A DNA stretch of 64,000 nucleotides from Thalassospira marina (GTDB lineage: Bacteria; Pseudomonadota; Alphaproteobacteria; Rhodospirillales; Thalassospiraceae): the NCBI RefSeq assembly GCF_002844375.1, contig NZ_CP024199.1, positions 2,058,001 through 2,122,000 on the forward strand, given 5' to 3'. The notes below the pieces were generated by a model, which made no database searches, was not told where the DNA came from, and worked only from the letters and a program-made list of their open reading frames with translations. Positions 27,400 through 36,592 of the stretch are shown one piece after another. The position numbers and the translations under genes are program-made. The first letter of the stretch is position 1, and every line of letters begins with the position of its first letter.

Positions 27400-28380
27400 T
27401 CATTTCATCCAGCGCGCGATCATTTTGTGTTGCACATTTGCCTGTGCAGCCACCCGGTAATAGGACAGCATTTCACGCATCGGGTCTGACAGGCGGTCAA
27501 AGCCGGAAATGAAGGCAACGACGATGCCGATTGTCGTACGGCCTTCGATTACCAGATAGCCCCCGACAATCAAAACGATCAGCGGTGTTGCACCGTTCAG
27601 GAAGTTAATGATCGCTTTCATGCCGAATTTCAGCACGAAGGTCATCATCCGATTGCGATAAAGCAAATCAATGCGATCAGGCAGGTCGGTTTCTTTGAGG
27701 TCGATATCGTTATGGGGCAGGCGGGTTAGGTCATCACCCACGCGGCGCATGGTATTAACCCGGCGGGCAATCAGGATATTGATGCGTTTTTGCACAACCG
27801 GCACCAGCAGAACCTGTGGGATCAGCGCGGCAAGGCCAATAGCGGCAACAAGCGGTGCCTTGGTCAACATATAGCCAAGGCCGAAAACCAGCATTGCGGT
27901 ATTGACCACCGGCTGGGACAGGCATTCACCCACAAAGCCCCCCAGTTTATCGATTTCAGAACCGATAATGGAAACAACCTTGCCATCTTCCTCGTGGGCT
28001 TTTTCACCTTCATGTTCTTCGTGTAACTGGCTGAGATGCAGACGGTTATAGCGAATGGAACTTTCGCTCAGCCAACCCTGATAAAGCCGCAGGGCATATT
28101 TGCACAGGCCATGCAGTATCAGCACCGCCGCGTAGGCCCCGGCCAACTTTAACAGCAGGTCAAGTTTGCCGTCCGAAATCGCATCATCAACCAGGCGACG
28201 CTGCAATTCGATGGGCAGCATGCTTAGTGCTGCTACCACAACAGCCAGAAGCGAAACCCAAATCTGGTGACAGCCGCTCATCCGCCAGACATATCGCCAC
28301 AGCGAGGAGGCCGGTTTGGGATCGCCGGTTTTTTCGGGTTTGCGCGGTCTGATCATTTTGATGGGCATGAATGGCACCAT
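27400..28380 (-). CDS. ABC-exporter transmembrane domain protein lacking an ATPase domain
   Basis: About 326 residues that match the six-helix membrane domain of a type-1 ABC exporter: a tryptophan-rich start (LWRYVWRMSG), LPIELQRRLVDDAI after TM1, and paired hydrophobic segments. The end is GFDRLSDPMREMLSYYRVAAQANV just where the linker to a nucleotide-binding domain would begin. The protein then stops; no Walker A/B or signature motif exists here or in an adjacent gene. The frame is open to 28473, but that start lies beyond the RND-operon terminator, so ATG 28380 (or 28368/28356) is preferred, without a clear ribosome-binding site. It could be an orphan half-transporter or a remnant. Confidence 0.75.
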   Translation of the reverse strand: MVPFMPIKMIRPRKPEKTGDPKPASSLWRYVWRMSGCHQIWVSLLAVVVAALSMLPIELQRRLVDDAISDGKLDLLLKLAGAYAAVLILHGLCKYALRLYQGWLSESSIRYNRLHLSQLHEEHEGEKAHEEDGKVVSIIGSEIDKLGGFVGECLSQPVVNTAMLVFGLGYMLTKAPLVAAIGLAALIPQVLLVPVVQKRINILIARRVNTMRRVGDDLTRLPHNDIDLKETDLPDRIDLLYRNRMMTFVLKFGMKAIINFLNGATPLIVLIVGGYLVIEGRTTIGIVVAFISGFDRLSDPMREMLSYYRVAAQANVQHKMIARWMK

Positions 28381-28426
28381 GTTGAAAAATGAATAAAGAC
28401 GATCAATTAGATCATTGAGGTTAAAC

Positions 28427-28458
28427 GAAAAAAGCCCCCGAATGATCCGGGGGCTTTT
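28427..28458 (-). terminator. Terminator of the RND efflux operon
   Basis: GCCCCCG pairs with CGGGGGC, extended by AAAA/TTTT, around a 7-base loop. On the minus strand it is followed by TTTTTTCG. It lies 35 bases past the stop of the RND pump gene. Confidence 0.88.
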
Positions 28459-28491
28459 CGATGTTTTTGTCACATTTACGTGACGCCGTTC

Positions 28492-31400
28492 TTATTCCGC
28501 AGGATGGGAGGAAACGACAGGGATATGTTCGCTGTCATGCCCATGCTGGGTAAGCGGGCGGTTACCGGTCAGTCGACGCATCAAAACGTAGAAGACCGGG
28601 GTCAGGAACAGGCCAAAAGCCGTTACACCAATCATGCCCGAGAATACCGCGATCCCCATGGCCTGGCGCATTTCGGCACCAGCACCGGAAGACAGAACCA
28701 GCGGCACAACCCCCATGATGAACGCCATTGACGTCATCAGGATCGGGCGCAGACGCAGGCGGCTGGCCTCGATGGCGGCCTGAATGGGTGTTTTGCCGCC
28801 AAATTCAAGCTCGCGGGCAAATTCGACGATCAGGATCGCGTTCTTGGCTGATAGCCCCACCAAAACCATTAGACCGATCTGGGTAAAGACGTTGTTGTCA
28901 CCCCCGGAAAGGTAAAGGCCGGTGAAAGCAGATAACAGACCCATTGGCACGATCAGAATAATCGCAATTGGCAGCGTCAGGCTTTCATACTGGGCAGCAA
29001 GCACCAGGAAGACCAGCAGCAGGGCAATCGGGAAGACGATGATGCCTGTGTTACCTGCAAGAATTTCCTGATAGGTCAGTTCCGTCCATTCATATGAAAT
29101 GCCGGGCGGCAAGGTTTCTTCGGCGATACGTTGCAGGGCATCCTGCGCCTGACCCGACGAATAACCTGGGGCAGGGTTGCCGTTAATATCGGCCGACAGG
29201 AAACCATTATAGTGCATGGCACGTTCCGGACCAAAAGTCTGGGAGACATTCAGCACTGCTGAAAGCGGAACCATGTCACCATTGGCACTGCGAACTTCAA
29301 GATCGCCGATATTGTCTTCGTGGGCACGATAGGGCGCATCGGCCTGCACACGCACACTGTAGGTCCGGCCAAAGATCGTGAAATCGTTGACATACATGCT
29401 ACCCAGATAGATCTGCATGGTTTGCAGAACATCACTTACCGACACACCAAGCTGGCGTGCCTTCGTACGGTCAATGTCGGCATAAAGCTGCGGAACACTG
29501 ACCTGATAGGTCGAATACATGCCAGCAAGTTCAGGTGTCTGGTAGGCCTTGGCAAGCAACGCCTTGCGGGCATCATCAAGTGCCTTGTAACCCAGCGATG
29601 CACGGTCTTCGAGCTGCATTTTAAAGCCGCCCGTGGTGCCAAGCCCCTGAACCGGGGGCGGCGGGAAGATGACCGTGAAAGCCTGCGGGATCGAGGCAAA
29701 CTGCTGGTTAAGCTGACCGGCGATTGCGCCTGCGCTCAGGCTTGGGTCGGTACGTTGGTCAAACGGTTTGAGGGTGGCAAAGACAATGCCGGAGTTCGAG
29801 CTGTTGGTGAAACCGTTGATCGACAGGCCCGGGAACGAAACCGCGTGTTCCACACCCGGATGGGCCAGGGCGATATCACCCATTTTACGAATGACTTCGT
29901 CGGTACGGTCCAGGGTTGCGCCATCGGGCAACTGCGCAAAACCGATCAGGTATTGTTTGTCCTGGGTCGGAACAAACCCGCGGGGAATTTCGCGGAACAG
30001 GCCGAATGTAGCGGCAACCAGTGCCAGATACATGCCCATCATGATGGTTTTGCGCGTTACAATACCGCCAACGCCTTTGCTGTAACCGTTAGAGCCCTTG
30101 GTGAACACCTTGTTAAAGCCACGGAAGAACCAGCCGAACATACCATCAAGGATGCGGGTTGGCAGATCGCGTGGGGCGTCATGGCCTTTAAGCAACAAGG
30201 CAGACAGGGCCGGTGAAAGCGTCAGCGAGTTGATAGCGGAAATAACGGTCGAGATCGCAATAGTCAGGGCGAACTGGCGATAGAACTGCCCGGTCAGGCC
30301 GCTGATGAAAGCCAGCGGAACGAACACGGCAACCAGCACCAATGCAATGGCCACGATTGGCCCGGAAACCTCGCGCATGGCACGATAGGTGGCCTGGCGT
30401 GGCGAATAGCCCAGTTCAATATTACGTTCAACGTTTTCAACAACAACGATGGCATCGTCCACGACAATCCCGATGGCTAGCACCAGACCAAACAGGCTAA
30501 GCGCGTTGACCGAGAAGCCAAACAGATACATCACCGCAAAGGTACCGACCACGGAAACAGGCACTGCCAGAACCGGGATCAGGGAAGCACGCCATGTTTG
30601 CAGGAAGACGATCACAACCAGCACCACCAGAACAATGGCTTCAAGCAGGGTGTGAATAACCGCATCGATGGAGGCACGGACGAATTCGGTGGTGTCATAG
30701 ACGATCTGGTAATCAACGCCTTCAGGCATGTAGGCTTTGATTTCCTTCATCGTTTCGCGAACGTTATCGGCGATATCGATGGCATTGGAGCCGGGGGATG
30801 CGAAAATACCCAGACCAACCGCGTCCTTGTTATCAAGCAAAGCGCGCAGGGAATAATCGGCAGCACCGATTTCAATACGGGCAACGTCACGCAGCCGGGT
30901 TACCGAGCCATCGGGATCAGACCGGACAATGATATTGCCAAATTCTTCCGGGTCTTCCAGACGGCCCTGGGCATTAACCGACAATTGCAGGTCAAGATCA
31001 GGGGCGGAGGGGGAAGAACCGATCACACCGGCAGCAGCCTGCACGTTCTGGGCGCGGATTTCAGCGACAATATCGCTGGCAGAAAGGCCCTGTTCGGCCA
31101 CTTTCTGCGGGTCCAGCCAGATACGCATGGAATATTCGCCGCCACCAAATGCGTTAACTTCGCCAACACCCTGAATACGCGCAAGACGGTCCTTGATGTT
31201 CAGAATGGCGTAGTTTCGCAGATAGTTCATGTCATAACGCCCGTTGGGCGAAACAAGGTGAACCACCATTGTCAGGTCCGGCGAGCTTTTGACCGTGGTC
31301 ACACCCAGGGTGCGTACTTCCTCGGGCAGGCGCGGTTCGGCCTGTGATACGCGGTTTTGCACCAACTGCTGGGCTTTGTCCGGGTCAGTACCCAGCGCAA

Positions 31401-31686
31401 AGGTTACGGTCAGGGTCATCAAACCATCGGTCGTCGCCTGGCTGCTCATATAGAGCATGTCTTCAACACCGTTGATGGATTCTTCAAGCGGCGTTGCGAC
31501 GCTTTCGGCGATCACCTTCGGGTTGGCACCCGGATATTGGGCACGCACCACCACTGAAGGCGGAACGACCTCTGGATATTCTGACACTGGCAGCAGCGGG
31601 ATCGAAATAATCCCTGCAAGCAGGATGAGCAGTGACAGCACCGCCGCGAAGATCGGGCGATCGATAAAAAACTTCGATATGTTCAT
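28492..31686 (-). CDS. RND multidrug efflux permease (AcrB/MexB-like)
   Basis: A 1064-residue proton-driven inner-membrane pump of the HAE1 type. It starts MNISKFFIDRPIFAAVLSL. The proton-relay aspartates are in AIGIVVDDAIVVVENVER, and the relay lysine in GLSAKNAILIVEFARELE. Two large periplasmic loops follow TM1 and TM7. The SEYPEVVPPSVVV and DPDKAQQLVQNRV porter segments are typical of AcrB-like drug pumps rather than metal pumps. It is co-transcribed with the adaptor gene 24 bases upstream. No TolC-type outer-membrane gene is in the operon, so a channel encoded elsewhere is needed. Confidence 0.96.
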   Translation of the reverse strand: MNISKFFIDRPIFAAVLSLLILLAGIISIPLLPVSEYPEVVPPSVVVRAQYPGANPKVIAESVATPLEESINGVEDMLYMSSQATTDGLMTLTVTFALGTDPDKAQQLVQNRVSQAEPRLPEEVRTLGVTTVKSSPDLTMVVHLVSPNGRYDMNYLRNYAILNIKDRLARIQGVGEVNAFGGGEYSMRIWLDPQKVAEQGLSASDIVAEIRAQNVQAAAGVIGSSPSAPDLDLQLSVNAQGRLEDPEEFGNIIVRSDPDGSVTRLRDVARIEIGAADYSLRALLDNKDAVGLGIFASPGSNAIDIADNVRETMKEIKAYMPEGVDYQIVYDTTEFVRASIDAVIHTLLEAIVLVVLVVIVFLQTWRASLIPVLAVPVSVVGTFAVMYLFGFSVNALSLFGLVLAIGIVVDDAIVVVENVERNIELGYSPRQATYRAMREVSGPIVAIALVLVAVFVPLAFISGLTGQFYRQFALTIAISTVISAINSLTLSPALSALLLKGHDAPRDLPTRILDGMFGWFFRGFNKVFTKGSNGYSKGVGGIVTRKTIMMGMYLALVAATFGLFREIPRGFVPTQDKQYLIGFAQLPDGATLDRTDEVIRKMGDIALAHPGVEHAVSFPGLSINGFTNSSNSGIVFATLKPFDQRTDPSLSAGAIAGQLNQQFASIPQAFTVIFPPPPVQGLGTTGGFKMQLEDRASLGYKALDDARKALLAKAYQTPELAGMYSTYQVSVPQLYADIDRTKARQLGVSVSDVLQTMQIYLGSMYVNDFTIFGRTYSVRVQADAPYRAHEDNIGDLEVRSANGDMVPLSAVLNVSQTFGPERAMHYNGFLSADINGNPAPGYSSGQAQDALQRIAEETLPPGISYEWTELTYQEILAGNTGIIVFPIALLLVFLVLAAQYESLTLPIAIILIVPMGLLSAFTGLYLSGGDNNVFTQIGLMVLVGLSAKNAILIVEFARELEFGGKTPIQAAIEASRLRLRPILMTSMAFIMGVVPLVLSSGAGAEMRQAMGIAVFSGMIGVTAFGLFLTPVFYVLMRRLTGNRPLTQHGHDSEHIPVVSSHPAE

Positions 31687-31710
31687 ATGTCTGGTGTCCC
31701 GGAACCCTGA

Positions 31711-32940
31711 TTAAGAGCGGGAATCTCCCTTGGCTTCGTCACCGGCATCGACCATGGAACGACGGTCCATGGAAACGACTTCCGGCGCGACGGTCATACC
31801 GGGGCGAATATGCTGCAGGCCTTCGACAACAATACGTTCGCCTTCTTCAAGGCCGCTGGTCACGATGCGCAGGCCATCCTGCTCGCCACCAACACGGATT
31901 TCGCGATATTCGACAACGTTTTGCGGGTTCACCACCAGAACGAATTTCTTGTCCTGGTCGGTGCCAACGGCGCGTTCGGCAACCATGATTGCCTTGCCTG
32001 CACTGGCCTGTCCCAACTCAAGACGGGCAAACTGGCCCGGAACAAGACGGCCCCTGGTATTGTCGAACACGGCCTGAACACGGATGGTGCCACTGCGCGG
32101 GTTGAATTCGTTGTCGATCATTTGAACGTGACCCTTGATCACGTCCGGGCCGATGAAATCGCTGCTCAGCTGAACCGGGATCTGCTGCACGGCATCGACA
32201 GACGGTTCGCCATTCTGATGCATGGCAAGCAACAATGCCTGTTCGTTGACATCGAAGGTCGCATAAATCGGGTCAACCGAAACAAGCGTGGTCAGGATTT
32301 CGGAATTGGCACCAGCCGCAACCAGGTTGCCCGGCGTCAGGCGAATGTCACCAACGCGGCCCGAAATCGGTGCGCGGATTTCGGTGTAGCCCAGGTTCAG
32401 CTTGGCCGAACGCAACTGTGCCTGTGCGGAACGCAGGTCAGCTTCTGCGTTCTGTTTGGTTTCCTGGCGCTGATCAAGAACCGTGCGGGTAATAACGCGC
32501 GTTTTCCAAAGCTCGTTCCCGCGATCAAGTTCCGTGGTCGCCAGTTTCAAACGCGACTGGGCAGAAAAAACAGCGGCTTCGGCGCGGGCAACTTCGGTTT
32601 CAAACGGGGCAGGGTCCAGCGTGAACAGCAGATCACCCTGTTGGACCAGATCACCTTCGCGGAAATGGACCGATTCAATTGCCCCGGCAACGCGCGGGCG
32701 GATTTCTACACGGTCGATGGCTTCCAGCCGGCCAGAAAAACTCGACCAGCGGGTGATGTTCTGATTATGAATTTCAGCAACAGTTGCCGGGACCGGCTTG
32801 GGTGCCTGTGCAGGGGCAGGGGCTTCCTGCTGTTCTTCGGCGTGAATGAACGGTACTGGAACCACTCCGGCCACACCTGCGGCCACCAGCGCAATTGCGA
32901 CGGCGCCAACCGCATATCTTAATTTGGATTTCGATGACAT
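31711..32940 (-). CDS. RND efflux periplasmic adaptor (AcrA/MexA-like)
   Basis: A 409-residue membrane-fusion protein linking the pump to an outer-membrane channel. A hydrophobic N-terminal anchor or signal spans about residues 9-32; no lipobox is seen, unlike AcrA. The domains run barrel-sandwich half (IEIRPRVAGAIESVHFREG), a long alpha-hairpin (about 100-165), second half (APISGRVGDIRLTPGNLV), beta-barrel and membrane-proximal domain. ATG 32940 is chosen over an upstream frame because of GGAGAG 7 bases before it. It is the first gene of the pump operon. Confidence 0.95.
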   Translation of the reverse strand: MSSKSKLRYAVGAVAIALVAAGVAGVVPVPFIHAEEQQEAPAPAQAPKPVPATVAEIHNQNITRWSSFSGRLEAIDRVEIRPRVAGAIESVHFREGDLVQQGDLLFTLDPAPFETEVARAEAAVFSAQSRLKLATTELDRGNELWKTRVITRTVLDQRQETKQNAEADLRSAQAQLRSAKLNLGYTEIRAPISGRVGDIRLTPGNLVAAGANSEILTTLVSVDPIYATFDVNEQALLLAMHQNGEPSVDAVQQIPVQLSSDFIGPDVIKGHVQMIDNEFNPRSGTIRVQAVFDNTRGRLVPGQFARLELGQASAGKAIMVAERAVGTDQDKKFVLVVNPQNVVEYREIRVGGEQDGLRIVTSGLEEGERIVVEGLQHIRPGMTVAPEVVSMDRRSMVDAGDEAKGDSRS

Positions 32941-33494
32941 CTCGTCTCTCCAGATTTCGTTGGGCATATGACATGCAACTTTGTTGCGACCATATGCGCA
33001 CATGGCAGATTGCAATAGCCGGTGATTCCAACACTTAGCGTTCCAGAATAAGAACGAACCTAAATTGCAACGTCGGATCAACTGATCGGGCCGCCGTTAA
33101 ATCCGGCCGGAAAATGACGCACTGCAATGTAAATGAAGGATTTTCCCGTACAAACAATCTGGGATATTGGCTGGAAAGATAAGTGATATCAGCGACAAGG
33201 CGTTAGACTGATCGTCGCGGGTTTTTGCACAATCGCGCAAATTTTTACGGCGTCTGCGAAAAACCGGGCATGTTCCAAGGCAACAATCGTTCCACTTTTG
33301 ACCGCATCTGGCCTGAAAACAAGCCGATAGGCATCACCTTTGATTTAACGCGAAACACATTTCTGTCAGGAGAGATGCATAAAACTCCATGCGGTATTGT
33401 GCCTGGATAAGAAATTAGCGCCCTTGATAGCAGACAACCCAATATAAGTCGTTTGCGGGATGATGCTACCAAGGGAACGCAAAAATCTGAAATA
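32941..33494. other. Intergenic region upstream of the RND operon
   Basis: About 550 bases with no gene I can support. It should carry the pump promoter. A short inverted repeat, GATCA-AC-TGATC, at 33076-33087 could be an operator for a TetR- or MarR-type repressor, though none is encoded adjacent. A 12-codon frame starting at ATG 33375 has AGGAG only two bases before its start and is not credible. No terminator is seen after the NmrA-like gene. Confidence 0.35.
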
Positions 33495-34364
33495 TCAATC
33501 TACCTGCAGGATGCCAGCGGCAAAATCGCGGTAGGTATGAAGCGGCCGACCCAACAGGCTGATCATGCGTTCCACATCACCGGCTTGCGGGATCATGCCG
33601 TCGCTGACATAGCGTTCTGCCATCAGACGCATTTCATAGGCCGTCCATTTAGGCAGGACGCTTGCCATCTGCTGTTCAAATCCGCTGGGATCATCACCGC
33701 CATAAATAATGGTCCGGCCCAGAAGGTTTGACCAGATTTCAGCAAGGGCAGGGCCAGTTAATATATCGGGCCCGACAAGGTTGATGGTGGTCAGGGGCAG
33801 TTTTTCGGGGGAGGATTCACGGCGGATCAGCTCGATTGCGGCAATTTCAGCAATGTCTCGGGCATCAACCATGGCAATACCTTTGCTGCCAATCGGCATC
33901 GGGTAAACACTATGTGTCAGGATCGTATCCTTGATCATGACTTCGTTATCAATGAAATAGCTGGGCCGCAGGATGGTGGCACCAAACCCCATATCCGCCA
34001 GCATTCGTTCTGCGCCATATTTAACAGCAAAGTGCGGAACATTCACCGCCCGGTCGGCTTCAAAAACCGACAGATAAACGATCCGCTCAATACTAGCTTC
34101 GCGGGCAAGGTTCAACGTGATCAATGCCTGGGTGAATTCATCACCGGTAACGGCATTTAACAGGAACAATGTACGTATGCCCGCAAGGGCGGTACGAACG
34201 GCATCGATATCAAGCAGGTCACCCTTTGCGATTTCAACATTGTCGGGAAACACGGCTTTCGACGGATCGCGGGTAAGAACCCGAACCGCAGCACCGCGTT
34301 TAACAAGTTGCTTAACAACCAGCGATCCAACGCGGCCAGTGGCGCCTGTAACAAGAATGGTCAT
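33495..34364 (-). CDS. NmrA-like NAD(P)-binding atypical short-chain dehydrogenase
   Basis: A 289-residue Rossmann-fold protein beginning MTILVTGATGRVGSLVVKQL, the dinucleotide-binding motif of NmrA/HSCARG and QOR2-like proteins. KGDLLDIDAVRTAL and the YLSVFEAD strand fit the atypical SDR group. The catalytic YxxxK is not in its usual place: the nearest is HFAVKYGAERMLADMG, also seen in this subgroup. It could be a quinone reductase or a redox-sensing protein. ATG 34364 has GGAGTAA upstream. It is divergent from a LysR-type regulator, which probably controls it. Confidence 0.85.
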   Translation of the reverse strand: MTILVTGATGRVGSLVVKQLVKRGAAVRVLTRDPSKAVFPDNVEIAKGDLLDIDAVRTALAGIRTLFLLNAVTGDEFTQALITLNLAREASIERIVYLSVFEADRAVNVPHFAVKYGAERMLADMGFGATILRPSYFIDNEVMIKDTILTHSVYPMPIGSKGIAMVDARDIAEIAAIELIRRESSPEKLPLTTINLVGPDILTGPALAEIWSNLLGRTIIYGGDDPSGFEQQMASVLPKWTAYEMRLMAERYVSDGMIPQAGDVERMISLLGRPLHTYRDFAAGILQVD

Positions 34365-34468
34365 GGAAGTTACTCCGTTTGTGGTTTGTTTGACTTCCTC
34401 CAATCTACTGATCCATATTAATGCAAATAGACACGTAATCTGGACACATAGTCTCATTGGTGGAACAC

Positions 34469-35386
34469 ATGGATCTTCTTGCACTGGCTGATTTCAACCT
34501 GGTCGCCCGGTTTGGCGGCTTTGGCAAAGCCGCACGTGCCACCGGGCGGCCCAAAGCGACATTGTCGCGCCGCGTGGCCGAGCTGGAGGCTGATCTGAAC
34601 CTCCGCCTGTTTGAGCGCGGCGCCAGAACACTGAAACTGACCGAGGAGGGCCGGGCGCTTCACACCCGAACCAGCGCCTTGCTGACCGAAATTGATGAAA
34701 CCACCAAAGCCATTGCCTCAATGGGCCATAACCCGCGCGGGACATTGCGGATCAGTGCACCATTATTGTTTTCGCAAACCGCACTGGGCCGCCTTGCAGC
34801 CGGGTTTGTCGCACAATATCCCGATGTTCAGCTTGAAATTACGACCGAAGATCGCCCCGTTGATATGGTCGAGGAAGCCTATGATCTGGTCATTCGGGTA
34901 AATCCGCAACCCGATGAAAGCCTTGTCGGACGTGTGTTTCTGCGGGATCGGCAGGTCGTTGTTGCCAGCCCGGACATACAGTGGCCAACCGGAAATGGAG
35001 CCGTGCCGGCGATTAACCGGGTATCTGCTGGCAGAAACGATATTTGGAACGTTAACACCGTCAACGGACAGGTGAAATTATCAACACAGCCGGTCCTGAG
35101 CCTGTCGTCCTTTCTGATGGTTCGCGATGCGGTGCGCGCCGGGGCCGGTATTGCATGCCTGCCTTTATCACTAGCCATTCCAGACCTGCTAGCAGGTACG
35201 CTTGTTCATTGGGGTGATGTTGACGGACAGGAAACTGCGCTGTGGGCGCTTTATCCATCACGGCGATTGCTAAGCGCGCGCGTTTCAGCGTTTCTTGATT
35301 ATCTGAAAGCAACATTTCCCAATGGAACGCCCGAGGAGCTCGCGCACTATATTGACCAGAAAGACGACCTGGGCATCATGCGTTGA
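34469..35386 (+). CDS. LysR-family transcriptional regulator
   Basis: A 305-residue regulator. The N-terminal winged helix-turn-helix covers about residues 5-62 (GGFGKAARATGRPKATLSRRVAELEADLNLRLFERG read in part). The C-terminal effector domain starts with GTLRISAPLLFSQTALG. It looks like the CrgA/YafC-like branch that often controls a divergent oxidoreductase. ATG 34469 is my choice; TTG 34457 or GTG 34460 would add three or four residues. The 104-base gap to the NmrA-like gene would hold the shared LysR operator. Aldehydes or quinones are common ligands in this branch, but none is shown. Confidence 0.92.
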   Translation: MDLLALADFNLVARFGGFGKAARATGRPKATLSRRVAELEADLNLRLFERGARTLKLTEEGRALHTRTSALLTEIDETTKAIASMGHNPRGTLRISAPLLFSQTALGRLAAGFVAQYPDVQLEITTEDRPVDMVEEAYDLVIRVNPQPDESLVGRVFLRDRQVVVASPDIQWPTGNGAVPAINRVSAGRNDIWNVNTVNGQVKLSTQPVLSLSSFLMVRDAVRAGAGIACLPLSLAIPDLLAGTLVHWGDVDGQETALWALYPSRRLLSARVSAFLDYLKATFPNGTPEELAHYIDQKDDLGIMR

Positions 35387-35565
35387 TGGAAGCGGCGTTA
35401 TGGGTAACAGCGCAGGAACGCCATTATAGTCACACGCCGATACCGATGCGGATGCTGATGAGAACGCAGCAAGTGAGGACAATTTACCGCCATTTCGCAC
35501 CACACCAATAAGCGTTATAATATATATTATGACAAATATTGGTATATCGAGAGGATCAAGGCAAG

Positions 35566-36501
35566 CTACCAGCGCGCCTTACGCAGGTTTTGTGGTGTTG
35601 TTCGTAGGCAGCGCAAAAAAGCTTTGCGCATAATGGCACTATCTGGAAAACCGGCTTCGCTGGCAATGATTGCCATGCTTTGATTGCTGTTTTCCAAACG
35701 AGAGCGCGCAAATTCCACCCGTAAACGTTCGACCGCGCGTGCCGGTGTCAGGCCTGTTTCTGCGGTGAATTCGCGCGAGAACTGCCGTGGCGATAAATGC
35801 GCCTGTTCTGCCAGAATTGGCACTGAGAGATCGCACCGTAAATTCTGGCCGATGAAAGCCAGCACGCGTTGCACGCGTGGCGACGGCGGATTGATTTCCT
35901 GTAGGCGCATGAAGCGCAATTGCCCATCCGTACGCCGATGCGGAATTAACAGATCGCGCGCAATAATTCGTGCTATATCACCGCCATGCTCGGCTTCGAT
36001 CAAGGCAAGCCCGATATCCATTCCTGCTGTTGCACCTGCCGATGTCCAGGTATCGCCATCCTTCACAACAATATTGTCAGCCTGCAGGATAATATCAGGA
36101 AACCGGTGTTTTAATTGCGTGGCAACCCGCCAATGGGTTGTGGCCGCCTTACCCGCCAAAAGCCCCGCTGACGCCAGGATAAAAGCCCCCGTGCAGACGG
36201 ACACAAGGCGCTTTGCAATACCGGTTTTCAATAAATTCAGTAAATCGTCGTCACGGCTGGCCTGCTCGACCCCGCGGCCGCCCACAATGACCAGCGTATC
36301 AAATTGATGGGCTGATGCGCAGGAAGCCTCCATCCACACAGCAGAAGAACTTTCATACATGCCCGGTCGGACTGCGCAAATCGTCAGGCGGTAATGGTCA
36401 TCAACATCAAGGTGATGATTGGCTGTTTCAAACACACTCAGCGGACCGCTGAGGTCCAGCATGTTAAAACCCGGAAAGACCAGAAAACCGATATGTCGCA
36501 T
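35566..36501 (-). CDS. GlxA-type regulator: DJ-1/PfpI domain plus AraC helix-turn-helix
   Basis: A 311-residue regulator. The N-terminal half (residues 1-190) is a class I glutamine-amidotransferase-like DJ-1/PfpI domain with the cysteine in VSVCTGAFILASAGLL. The C-terminal half is an AraC-type double helix-turn-helix (LAEQAHLSPRQFSREFTAET, then MAIIASEAGFPDSAIMRKAF). ATG 36501 begins MRHIGFLVFPGFNMLD as family members do; the frame extends to 36603 but would run into the divergent esterase. It probably controls that esterase, with the 91-base gap as operator region. Confidence 0.9.
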   Translation of the reverse strand: MRHIGFLVFPGFNMLDLSGPLSVFETANHHLDVDDHYRLTICAVRPGMYESSSAVWMEASCASAHQFDTLVIVGGRGVEQASRDDDLLNLLKTGIAKRLVSVCTGAFILASAGLLAGKAATTHWRVATQLKHRFPDIILQADNIVVKDGDTWTSAGATAGMDIGLALIEAEHGGDIARIIARDLLIPHRRTDGQLRFMRLQEINPPSPRVQRVLAFIGQNLRCDLSVPILAEQAHLSPRQFSREFTAETGLTPARAVERLRVEFARSRLENSNQSMAIIASEAGFPDSAIMRKAFLRCLRTTPQNLRKARW

Positions 36502-36592
36502 GATGTCCGAAAAAACTCTTTTTATGTCATTTGAGATATGCGGTCTTTCGGAAAGAATGGCAATAACAACCCATTCAAACCGGAGAACAAAA

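Noticed and set aside
28381..28473. The upstream part of the ABC membrane-domain frame
   Set aside because: It reads through the RND-operon terminator, so it is unlikely to be translated as part of this protein.
33375..33410. A 12-codon frame following AGGAG
   Set aside because: The AGGAG is only two bases from the ATG, too close for efficient initiation, and nothing downstream would use such a leader peptide.
35517..35530. A perfect ATAATATATATTAT palindrome
   Set aside because: It lies between the ends of two convergent genes, with no gene to regulate; AT-rich chance palindromes of this length are expected.
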